Shown here: in pieces, positions 6,209-11,858 of the stretch
Layout: every line of letters begins with the position of its first letter
Numbering within the stretch: position 1 is the stretch's first letter
Source: Clostridium culturomicium
GTDB taxonomy: Bacteria; Bacillota; Clostridia; Clostridiales; Clostridiaceae
Assembly (NCBI RefSeq): GCF_000821305.1
Contig: NZ_CCXK01000005.1
Coordinates: forward strand, 1 to 29,105
Direction of reading: 5' to 3'
DNA: 29,105 bases
Notes under the pieces: generated by a model
Seen by the model: the letters and a program-made list of their open reading frames with translations, nothing else
What the model was told of the DNA's origin: nothing
Database searches by the model: none
Translations under genes and position numbers: made by a program

Positions 6209-6409
6209 ATGGATGGATATATGTGTCATAACTGTAGAAGTAGACATAAAGATGGTGAAGTATTTTATTCTGTTTTGTGTACTGATGGTCTACATGTGCC
6301 AACTTGCTCTATAGAATGTTTTAACATTGTAAAAGAAAACCAAGTTAAAAAATTAAAGAATAAATTAAAAGAAATTGAAGAACAATTTCCAGATGCCATG
6401 ACTTGGTAA
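6209..6409 (+). CDS. Small zinc-binding protein with coiled-coil tail
   Basis: Encodes 66 residues. Cys6-x2-Cys9 and a later pair (Cys33 and Cys37, in CSIEC) would form a four-Cys zinc site, resembling TRASH/MYM-type treble clefs where a C-terminal Cys sits in a helix (CSIECFNIVKEN). The rest is a Lys/Glu helix. TTAAGGAGG precedes the ATG. Function unknown; binding to protein or nucleic acid is a guess. Confidence 0.6.
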   Translation: MDGYMCHNCRSRHKDGEVFYSVLCTDGLHVPTCSIECFNIVKENQVKKLKNKLKEIEEQFPDAMTW

Positions 6410-6425
6410 TACTCAATTCAATAAA
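6410..6425 (+). repeat. Linker repeat copy 5 (TACTCAATTCAATAAA)
   Basis: Begins at the first base after the upstream stop codon. The core CAATTCAA is intact and the edges diverge. Confidence 0.45.
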
Positions 6426-6470
6426 ATGGTGTAAAAATAACTCGTAATGAATATATAGGAGATGAATAAA

Positions 6471-6704
6471 ATGTGGCATCCATTTTGTAATGTTTATGAT
6501 TTAGATACAGAAGATAATCCAGTTGAAAATGGCTATATCGACCATGTATGTAAATGTGGAAGTACAAATGTCAATATAATGTCAGTGGTCGAAAATAAGA
6601 TAACTACAAAGGACGGAATAACTATTCCAACAGCAGATATAACTTATATATGCAATGATTGTGGTTATGCTGAATTAGATAGGAATTACTTATATAAATA
6701 TTAA
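6471..6704 (+). CDS. Small zinc-ribbon protein
   Basis: Encodes 77 residues. ATG 6471 is preferred over the ATG at 6462, which lies one base after GGAG and so has no usable spacing. CKCGSTN (Cys pair near residue 27) and CNDCGYAE (Cys pair near residue 65) form a classic zinc ribbon. Between them are a beta hairpin and a polar loop. Such single-ribbon proteins often bind nucleic acid or RNA polymerase, but no specific role can be assigned. Confidence 0.65.
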   Translation: MWHPFCNVYDLDTEDNPVENGYIDHVCKCGSTNVNIMSVVENKITTKDGITIPTADITYICNDCGYAELDRNYLYKY

Positions 6705-6713
6705 GGAGGAAGT

Positions 6714-6878
6714 ATGAAAAAATGTAATTTTTGTGGTAGGACTGAAAAAGAAGTTAAAAGGATAATAACCGCTAAAGATGGTGATATATGCGATACGTGT
6801 GTACTTCTATGTATGGAAATATTAATTAATGATCAAGCAGAATATAAAGAAATAGAATTTACAGAAAATAATAATTAA
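6714..6878 (+). CDS. Stand-alone ClpX-type C4 zinc-binding domain
   Basis: Encodes 54 residues, nearly all of it the N-terminal zinc domain of ClpX. The pattern is CNFCGRTEKEVKRII (Cys4, Cys7) followed by GDICDTCVLLCMEI (Cys26, Cys29). In ClpX this domain dimerises and binds adaptors such as SspB and some substrates. There is no AAA+ ATPase part. An adaptor, anti-adaptor or decoy acting on host ClpXP is a natural hypothesis but unproved. AAGGAGGAAGT precedes the ATG, and a linker repeat begins directly after the stop. Confidence 0.75.
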   Translation: MKKCNFCGRTEKEVKRIITAKDGDICDTCVLLCMEILINDQAEYKEIEFTENNN

Positions 6879-6894
6879 TACGCAATTCAAAGAA
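6879..6894 (+). repeat. Linker repeat copy 6 (TACGCAATTCAAAGAA)
   Basis: Begins at the first base after the upstream stop codon and is followed by the hairpin that precedes the methyltransferase gene. Confidence 0.6.
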
Positions 6895-6903
6895 ACTATT
6901 CAG

Positions 6904-6942
6904 ATTAGTGAGGATTTAGGACAAGTTCCTATCCTTACTAAT
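6904..6942 (+). other. Long hairpin upstream of the DNA methyltransferase gene
   Basis: ATTAGTGAGGAT (6904-6915) pairs with ATCCTTACTAAT (6931-6942), with one G-U pair. After a 2-nt bulge, AGGA/TCCT adds four pairs around a 5-nt loop (6922-6926). No T-run follows, so it is probably not a terminator. It could be an operator palindrome, a site recognised by the methyltransferase itself, or an mRNA stability element. Confidence 0.5.
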
Positions 6943-6979
6943 TGTGTAAAATTAAATTTGATACAATTGAGGTGATAAA

Positions 6980-7915
6980 ATGTTGCAAATACTTGAGCTA
7001 TTTGGAGGGATTGGAGCACCTAGAAAGGCGCTTGTTAATTTAGGTGTGCCAGTTAAGTCGATAGATTATGTTGAAATAGATGAAAAGGCAGTACGTAGCT
7101 ACAATGCAATTTTTCAAAAGGACCTAGGGTATAAAACTCAATCAGTTGTTGGATGGAACTTGAAACCTGATATTCTTATCCATGGAAGTCCATGTCAAGA
7201 TTTCAGCATAGCAGGAAAACAAAAGGGAGCTGATGAAGGTTCAGAAACTCGAAGTAGTTTGATGTGGGAAACACTCAATATCATCAAACAAATGGGAGTA
7301 TGGAAGCCTCGTGTGGTTATTTGGGAGAATGTTCGAAATGTCCTTAGTAAGCATATGCTCCATAACTTTAATAGGTACTTGGAAGAAATGCAAAGGTTAG
7401 GATATACATCTAACTTTGAGATATTAAATGCTATGGATTTTGGATTACCACAGAATAGGAATAGAGTATTTACTGTGAGCTGCTTAGATGGTACCTTCTT
7501 TAACTTTGAAACACTAGAGAAAAAGCCTATGAGAAATATTAAAGAATTTTTAGAAGGTACAGAGGAAGAAAAATATATTGTTACTCAACCAAGCATGTTG
7601 AAACTTATAAATAAAACTACTAACTCAGCATTCAATGGCAGAGTAGAAATTATTAAAGACCATTGTAAGACAATAACATGCAAACAAATGAGAAGTCCGA
7701 ACAGTGGTGTTATTGATTTAGGTGACGGAAGATATAGATATTTAACTGAAAAAGAGTGTTGGAGGCTTCAAGGATACAGTGACGAAGATTTTGAAGCAGC
7801 TTTAAAGGTTCATCCAGGCATTCAAGGCAAATTAAATGGAGCACTTTATAAACAGGCTGGGAATAGTATTCCTATCCCTGTACTAGAAGCAATATTTAAA
7901 CAGATTTTAAATTAG
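6980..7915 (+). CDS. C5-cytosine DNA methyltransferase
   Basis: Encodes 311 residues with the ordered C5-MTase motifs. Motif I is LELFGGIGAPRKAL (SAM binding, residues 5-18). Motif IV is GSPCQDFS with catalytic Cys72. Motif VI is ENVRN near residue 116, and motif VIII is QNRNRV (158-163). A short target-recognition region spans about residues 200-250. Motif IX lies near ECWRLQGY, and motif X is AGNSIPIPVLEAI at the end. It methylates cytosine at C5. No restriction enzyme is encoded beside it, so it is likely an orphan that protects phage DNA from host restriction or marks it. An ERCC4-type nuclease starts 10 bp downstream. The ribosome site is GAGGTGAT. Confidence 0.95.
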   Translation: MLQILELFGGIGAPRKALVNLGVPVKSIDYVEIDEKAVRSYNAIFQKDLGYKTQSVVGWNLKPDILIHGSPCQDFSIAGKQKGADEGSETRSSLMWETLNIIKQMGVWKPRVVIWENVRNVLSKHMLHNFNRYLEEMQRLGYTSNFEILNAMDFGLPQNRNRVFTVSCLDGTFFNFETLEKKPMRNIKEFLEGTEEEKYIVTQPSMLKLINKTTNSAFNGRVEIIKDHCKTITCKQMRSPNSGVIDLGDGRYRYLTEKECWRLQGYSDEDFEAALKVHPGIQGKLNGALYKQAGNSIPIPVLEAIFKQILN

Positions 7916-7925
7916 AGGTGATTTA

Positions 7926-8594
7926 ATGAGATATAAATTTACTGATACAGAGCTTAAGAAAGTAATGAGCAACCTTACTATACTGATTGATACAAGAGAA
8001 CAGGCCAATGAGCATGTAATAGAGTTCTTAACTAAGAAGAAGATATCTTATGAAGTTAAGAAACTTGATTTTGGAGATTATGCTTGCATGCTTCCAGCCA
8101 ATAGTTTTGAAGGTCAAGAGAGGGCGATTTACTTTGATAGAGATATTGTAATCGAGAGAAAGAATGGTATTGATGAAGTCGCAGGAAACTTAAAGGATGA
8201 TACAAGAATACTTAAGGAATTAGCACACTTAAATAAGTATAACATTAAATATTATGTGTTCCTGGAAGAGCCTGAAATGAATGAAACATTAAAAGGGTTA
8301 AATGCTGAAGAGAAGAAACATCTCAAAGAATTTATGAAAATACTAGAAAGTAAAAATGTATGCTTAAAACCAGAAGGTTTTGATTTCAACATAAGGAAAG
8401 GCAATTACAGAAGTGAGTATCAGCCTAAAAGTCTATATGCAAGATTAAAGACGATTGAAGCACGATACAATACTGTTATTCGTCCTATAGACAAGCAATT
8501 CATGGGTAGCGAGATATACAATACATTTTACTATTATGTGCGTGAGGTGCTTAAGAATAAGGGGTTTATAGAGGAGGTAGTTGAAAATGAATGA
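7926..8594 (+). CDS. ERCC4-domain nuclease
   Basis: Encodes 222 residues. The XPF/ERCC4 nuclease core is clear: Asp22-Thr-Arg-Glu25 in IDTREQ, Gly50-Asp51 in LDFGDYA, and the IVIERKNGIDE signature (residues 75-84). These match the GDxnERKx3D active site of the family, which cuts branched or flap DNA. The C-terminal part (100-222) is less conserved and lacks an evident HhH domain. It follows the methyltransferase gene by 10 bp and overlaps the next gene by 8 bp. A recombination or repair role is most likely. A restriction role paired with the methyltransferase is possible but less usual for this family. Confidence 0.85.
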   Translation: MRYKFTDTELKKVMSNLTILIDTREQANEHVIEFLTKKKISYEVKKLDFGDYACMLPANSFEGQERAIYFDRDIVIERKNGIDEVAGNLKDDTRILKELAHLNKYNIKYYVFLEEPEMNETLKGLNAEEKKHLKEFMKILESKNVCLKPEGFDFNIRKGNYRSEYQPKSLYARLKTIEARYNTVIRPIDKQFMGSEIYNTFYYYVREVLKNKGFIEEVVENE

Positions 8595-8751
8595 TAAGAC
8601 TGCATACTTAATAGAGGTATTTATATTCTTCGGATGGATTCCAATATTAGCTATTGGTAAAGCAATATCCATGTGTATAAATGCTAGAAGTTGTTATAAG
8701 TGTACGTGTAATAGCTGTATCAAGGAGGATGTAGAGAATGAGGGAGATTAA
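8587..8751 (+). CDS. Small membrane protein with Cys-rich tail, overlapping both neighbours
   Basis: Encodes 54 residues: one transmembrane segment (about residues 9-28, with FIFFGWIPILAIG) and then a cluster of five cysteines (30, 36, 39, 41, 44). GAGGAGGTAG at 8571-8580 gives good spacing to the ATG. It overlaps the upstream nuclease gene by 8 bp and the downstream YopX gene by 14 bp, each in a different frame. That compact nesting, typical of phage genomes, supports real translation. Function unknown. Confidence 0.6.
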   Translation: MNDKTAYLIEVFIFFGWIPILAIGKAISMCINARSCYKCTCNSCIKEDVENEGD

Positions 8752-9148
8752 GTTTAGAGCTTGGGATAAATCAAATGAAGAAATGATAAACTTTGATGAA
8801 ATAGAAGGAATTAATTTTGAAGGTGAATTTTTGTATATAGGAACATCTAAAAATCTAGAATGTATATTAGGATTTGAATTTGCAGAATTAATGCAATACA
8901 CCGGATTAAAGGACAAGCATGGTAAAGAAATTTATGAGGGAGATTTATGTAAGTCATATAACGGATATATACAAGAAGTTGTATGGAAAGATAATTCATG
9001 GATGTATAAAATGAAAGTTAATAAAAAGTATCAAGGTGAAGCATATGTAGAAATAGTTTATAGTTCAATGGGTGATACAAGCCATAGAAATTTTGGTGAT
9101 GAAATTATAGGCAACATATACGAAAATCCAGAGTTGGTGGAGGGGTAG
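8738..9148 (+). CDS. YopX family protein
   Basis: Encodes 136 residues that begin REIKFRAWDKSNEEM and contain LMQYTGLKDKHGKEIYEGDLCK and GNIYENPEL, which are diagnostic of the YopX family. YopX proteins are common in Firmicutes phages and their function remains unknown. CAAGGAGGAT is 8 bases before the ATG, inside the upstream gene. The downstream gene starts 3 bp after the stop. Confidence 0.9.
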   Translation: MREIKFRAWDKSNEEMINFDEIEGINFEGEFLYIGTSKNLECILGFEFAELMQYTGLKDKHGKEIYEGDLCKSYNGYIQEVVWKDNSWMYKMKVNKKYQGEAYVEIVYSSMGDTSHRNFGDEIIGNIYENPELVEG

Positions 9149-9151
9149 AGC

Positions 9152-9556
9152 ATGACTAGACTTGAACAGATTAAGCAGATAGAAGATAGAATAATTGAAA
9201 CTAAGAAGCAGCTTAAGGAGTTAGATGAATTATATCTTAAAGCCTTTTCTCCTAAAGGTTATAAAGGTGGTACAAGCTATAATGATTACGATACGATTCC
9301 AGGAGGAAATAAGGAATATCATCTAGATCAGTATTGTTTACAAAAGAATAAGCTAGAAACTTTACTTATGATAGACCGAAATATATTAAGTAATCTTAAG
9401 AGAGATATAAATGTTGATGAAACTCTTAAATTATTAAGTAATAATACTTTGAAGGTTAAATTTTTAAGGATAGTTGCTGGATATACACAGAAGGAAACAG
9501 CAGAGAAGCTAGGTATAAGCGAAAGTTCTGTTTATAGAATGGCTAAATCTGAATAG
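9152..9556 (+). CDS. Phage regulator with coiled coil and C-terminal HTH (late-control candidate)
   Basis: Encodes 134 residues. The N-terminal part (1-40) is a Lys/Glu coiled coil. The last ~40 residues form a helix-turn-helix, with KFLRIVAGYTQKETAEKLGI followed by SESSVYRMAK, similar to sigma-region-4/ArpU-like regulators. In many Gram-positive phages a gene of this type lies just before the late operon and switches it on. Here it is 336 bp upstream of the late promoter candidate at 9904. The link is inferred from position and HTH content. Confidence 0.7.
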   Translation: MTRLEQIKQIEDRIIETKKQLKELDELYLKAFSPKGYKGGTSYNDYDTIPGGNKEYHLDQYCLQKNKLETLLMIDRNILSNLKRDINVDETLKLLSNNTLKVKFLRIVAGYTQKETAEKLGISESSVYRMAKSE

Positions 9557-9595
9557 AATGTACAAATTGTGAATTAGTTAAGAAGGGGGATTTTT

Positions 9596-9808
9596 ATGGA
9601 GAAGTTATTAGAGTTTATTAATAAACAGATTAAAAGTCTAGAGCGAGAAAAACACAACTTAGGTTGTGGCGAGGATTATGATTGCTTAGATGGTGAAATC
9701 AATTATTTACTTGAACATGTGAATAATACAGTGCAGATAGCAAGAAAAGATGGAGCAATAAATGCCTTGTCAGATATAAAGAAATTAATTGAACAAGGCA
9801 TGATATAA
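9596..9808 (+). CDS. Hypothetical helical protein
   Basis: Encodes 70 residues, mostly helical, with two cysteines in GCGEDYDCLDGE and a helix ending DIKKLIEQGMI. The AAGGGGGA site is well placed. It is the last gene of the early/middle transcript, and its stop is followed directly by a linker repeat. No family recognised. Confidence 0.6.
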   Translation: MEKLLEFINKQIKSLEREKHNLGCGEDYDCLDGEINYLLEHVNNTVQIARKDGAINALSDIKKLIEQGMI

Positions 9809-9824
9809 TTCACAATTCAAATAA
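9809..9824 (+). repeat. Linker repeat copy 7 (TTCACAATTCAAATAA)
   Basis: One mismatch to the consensus. Begins at the first base after the upstream stop codon and ends the early region. Confidence 0.6.
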
Positions 9825-9891
9825 AAGCCATGGTTTAATCATCTCGGATTTTACCATTTATAAATGAATTAAAATTGAATAGAAAATGACA

Positions 9892-9933
9892 TGTAAATGA
9901 CTATTTACAACAGTTTCAATCCAATGCTATGAT
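9892..9933 (+). promoter_or_regulatory. Candidate late promoter with overlapping operator
   Basis: TTTACA (9904-9909), an 18-bp spacer and TGCTATGAT (extended -10, TATGAT at 9928-9933) form a good sigma-A promoter; transcription would start near 9940. An inverted repeat TGTAAAT-GACT-ATTTACA (9892-9909) includes the whole -35 box, so a bound regulator could block or recruit polymerase. A 12-bp palindrome CATTTATAAATG lies further upstream (9855-9866). Confidence 0.6.
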
Positions 9934-9943
9934 ATAGTTAACC

Positions 9944-9980
9944 AATAAACCGTTAGGGAGTAATCCTTAGCGGTTTTATT
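9944..9980 (+). terminator. Intrinsic terminator at the end of the early region
   Basis: AATAAACCGTTAGG and CCTTAGCGGTTTTATT pair across a 7-nt loop, with single-base bulges and one G-U. A-rich and T-rich flanks on either side suggest it could work in both directions. It would end early transcription and also lies at the start of the late leader. Confidence 0.7.
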
Positions 9981-10104
9981 ATTTAGCTCATATACCTAGG
10001 GTATAATGAGAATCCAGACCTTCGACCAAGGACTGGTTTTTAGTGGAGCTGGTCATAGGGTGTTCCAGCAAGAGCAGATATGGGTTTGGGCAAGGCTGCT
10101 TAGT

Positions 10105-10157
10105 CTAGTTGCTATAACGGAATCAAGTATTCCAGCAGCTAGGCTTTTTATTTTATT
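10105..10157 (+). terminator. Strong intrinsic terminator before the packaging genes
   Basis: CTAGTTGCT (10105-10113) pairs with AGCAGCTAG (10134-10142), one G-U. Inside, GGAAT/ATTCC adds five pairs with a 5-nt loop. GC then TTTTTATTTTATTT follows. It stands between the late promoter candidate and the first late gene, so late expression requires read-through or another promoter. Confidence 0.8.
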
Positions 10158-10183
10158 TAAATATATTAGAAAGTGGTGAGAAT

Positions 10184-10402
10184 ATGGATGGTATATATAC
10201 AAGTTATAAGTGTAAGAGTTGTAGTAAAGAAATAGTTTTATTAACTGATGAATTAGAATCTACATTAAGAGAAGGTAAATATCTAGCATGTTCTCATTGT
10301 GGATCTAGAAAGCTAGCTAAAGAATTAGTTACTGATGATCTAAGAGAAGTAACTAAAGCTAGAAGTTATAAAAGAGTTAACGGTAGAATAAGACAAATAT
10401 AG
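10184..10402 (+). CDS. Zinc-ribbon protein preceding terminase
   Basis: Encodes 72 residues with CKSCSKE (Cys10 and Cys13) and CSHCGSRK (near residue 36), a clear zinc ribbon. The C-terminal tail is basic (ARSYKRVNGRIRQI). Small zinc-ribbon proteins of this type often precede terS in Firmicutes phages; their exact job is unknown. The ribosome site (GTGGTGAG) is weak. The stop is 24 bp before the chosen terS start. Confidence 0.65.
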   Translation: MDGIYTSYKCKSCSKEIVLLTDELESTLREGKYLACSHCGSRKLAKELVTDDLREVTKARSYKRVNGRIRQI

Positions 10403-10426
10403 TTATTGAAAGTGAGGTGTAAGTAT

Positions 10427-10828
10427 ATGAGTAATACTAAGAGAATAGGAAGACCATTTAAGTTTACTGACCCAGATAAGTTAGATATGCAGATAGAAGA
10501 GTTCTTTAATGATTGTAAAGATAATAAGAAAATACCTACTGTAACTGGTTTAGCAGTGTATTTAAATACTGATAGGCTAACTCTATTAAACTATGAGAAT
10601 TGCTTAGATAATCCAGCTTATGAGGAGTTAGATTATGATGTGAAAGTACACTTGATAAACTCGATAAAAAGAGCTAAGCAAAGAGTAGAATCTGAGTATG
10701 AACAGGCTTTATTTAACAAGAATAGTGCAGTTGGAGCTATATTTACCCTCAAGAATAACTACAAGTGGGTAGATAAGCAGGAGATAGAGCAGACTAACAA
10801 GACCATTGAGGTATCACTAGAGGATTAA
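10427..10828 (+). CDS. terS: Terminase small subunit
   Basis: Encodes 133 residues starting MSNTKRIGRPFKF. I chose ATG 10427 rather than the TTG at 10406, because GTGAGGTG sits just before the ATG and would be inside the longer frame. The GRPFKFTDPDKL opening, the central HTH-like part (TVTGLAVYLNTDRLTLLNYE) and the helical C-terminus match the P22 gp3/phi-like small terminase group. TerS recognises phage DNA and loads TerL. It is normally adjacent to terL, but here a recombinase unit separates them. Confidence 0.85.
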   Translation: MSNTKRIGRPFKFTDPDKLDMQIEEFFNDCKDNKKIPTVTGLAVYLNTDRLTLLNYENCLDNPAYEELDYDVKVHLINSIKRAKQRVESEYEQALFNKNSAVGAIFTLKNNYKWVDKQEIEQTNKTIEVSLED

Positions 10829-10899
10829 AGTACAATGGTGAGAAAATTAAGTAATATCAATGTAATAGATACAATATAGTGAATAATCATAAATGATAA

Positions 10900-10928
10900 T
10901 TGACGTTATTCTTCTAAAGGCTTATAAT
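10900..10928 (+). promoter_or_regulatory. Near-consensus sigma-A promoter for the recombinase
   Basis: TTGACG (10900-10905), exactly 17 bp, then TATAAT (10923-10928). It is the best promoter match I see in the window. Transcription would start near 10935, about 90 bases before the recombinase ATG. Confidence 0.85.
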
Positions 10929-11027
10929 AAAAGTATAAGTAGGGGGGTACCATTCTAAATAGTATACCTAAAACCGTATGGCGCTTCCCAAAAATATTTT
11001 TTCAAAACAAAGGGGGCCTTTAGAATG
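10912..11027 (+). repeat. TTCTAAA repeats around the recombinase promoter and start codon
   Basis: TTCTAAAGGC (10912-10921, inside the promoter spacer) is a perfect 10-bp inverted repeat of GCCTTTAGAA (11016-11025). CATTCTAAA (10951-10959, in the 5' UTR) is a perfect 9-bp inverted repeat of TTTAGAATG (11019-11027), which includes the start codon. These may be operator sites for autoregulation, recombinase binding sites, or an RNA helix that hides the start codon. Confidence 0.6.
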
Positions 11028-11813
11028 AAGGTATATGGCTATATAAGAGTTAGTACTGCAACACAAGTGGAAAAAGGATATGGATTAAAGACACAAGAAG
11101 AATCTATAAAGAGGTATTGCAAAGAAAACAATTTAGAACTGGTTAATATATTCAGTGATGAAGGTTTAACAGGTACAGAAGCAGATAGACCAGGGCTAAA
11201 TGATTTACTTAGCAGCTTTAATGGAATCAATAAGGTTGTAGTATTAAATACTTCAAGGTTATGGCGAAGTGATATTGTAAAGGTACTGGTTAGAAGAGAA
11301 ATAGAAAAAGCAGGTGCAGATGTAATAAGCATTGAACAGCCGACATATAGCATATACAATAAGGATCCTAATGATTTTCTAATAAATGGTATGATGGAGT
11401 TATTGGACCAATATGAAAGAATGAGTATATCATTAAAACTTGCAAAAGGCAGAAGAACTAAAGCAAAGAGTGGTTCAAAACCTTGTGGTGTAGCTCCAAT
11501 GGGTTATAAATGGGAAAAAGGAAAGATATTGATTGATGAGGAGAAGGCTGCGATAGTTAAGGAAATATTTAATCTTGCATTGAATAATAACTCACTTCAA
11601 AAGATAGCTGATAAAATTAATTCTCAAGGCTATAGAACTGATAGAGGAAAAGAATTTAGCAAACAAGCTATTTCAGTTATTTTAAAAAATAACTTTTATA
11701 CAGGCATTGTAAGCCATGGTAATATTGAAGTAACTGGAGAACATGAAGTTATAATTACTAAAAGTACATTTACAAAAGTACAAAATATTTTAAATAAAAG
11801 GTTTAAGGGATAG
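11025..11813 (+). CDS. Short serine recombinase inserted between terS and terL
   Basis: Encodes 262 residues. The resolvase catalytic domain (1-140) has Arg8 and the nucleophile Ser10 in YIRVSTATQ, the GxGLKTQEESI helix, and LNTSRLWRSD. The Recombinase domain follows (about 150-258: GVAPMGYKWEKG and the NNFYTGIV segment). It stops there. Large serine integrases of 450 residues or more continue with a zinc ribbon and coiled coil, which are absent. The gene has its own near-consensus promoter and its own terminator inside the packaging operon. It probably catalyses site-specific recombination. Whether it moves itself, inverts DNA or serves the phage is not shown. Confidence 0.9.
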   Translation: MKVYGYIRVSTATQVEKGYGLKTQEESIKRYCKENNLELVNIFSDEGLTGTEADRPGLNDLLSSFNGINKVVVLNTSRLWRSDIVKVLVRREIEKAGADVISIEQPTYSIYNKDPNDFLINGMMELLDQYERMSISLKLAKGRRTKAKSGSKPCGVAPMGYKWEKGKILIDEEKAAIVKEIFNLALNNNSLQKIADKINSQGYRTDRGKEFSKQAISVILKNNFYTGIVSHGNIEVTGEHEVIITKSTFTKVQNILNKRFKG

Positions 11814-11836
11814 AGCAATTCTATTCCTTTTTTATT
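11808..11836 (+). terminator. Terminator of the recombinase unit
   Basis: GGATAGA (11808-11814) pairs with TCTATTCC (11820-11827) with one bulged T, overlapping the recombinase stop codon. TTTTTTATTT follows. It would end transcripts from the recombinase promoter shortly before terL. Confidence 0.65.
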
Positions 11837-11858
11837 TATAAGGAGGTGATTGACTACT

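Larger units (their letters stand above)
9940..10157 (+). ncRNA. Hairpin-rich late leader RNA
   Basis: A 375-bp gene-free stretch (9809-10183) contains this GC-richer segment. From the inferred start near 9940 it holds, in order: a hairpin at 9944-9980; CTCAT-ATACC/GGTAT-ATGAG at 9987-10010 with a 1-nt bulge and 3-nt loop; CCAG-A-CCTT/AAGG-A-CTGG at 10014-10036 followed by five T; GCTGG/CCAGC at 10048-10069; and the terminator at 10105-10157. A short RNA of about 200 nt would result unless polymerase reads through. I recognise no established RNA family. Confidence 0.5.

Noticed and set aside
10014..10041. The second GC-rich hairpin in the late leader as a full terminator
   Set aside because: It is followed by five T, but the stem is interrupted by an A-A mismatch and has only eight pairs; it is left as a leader hairpin.
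9809..10183. tRNA gene in the hairpin-rich control region
   Set aside because: No cloverleaf with T-loop (GTTCRAAYC) and matching acceptor arms could be found; none was found elsewhere in the window.
10835..10879. 14-codon ATG frame between terS and the recombinase promoter
   Set aside because: Too short, no ribosome site and no recognisable sequence.
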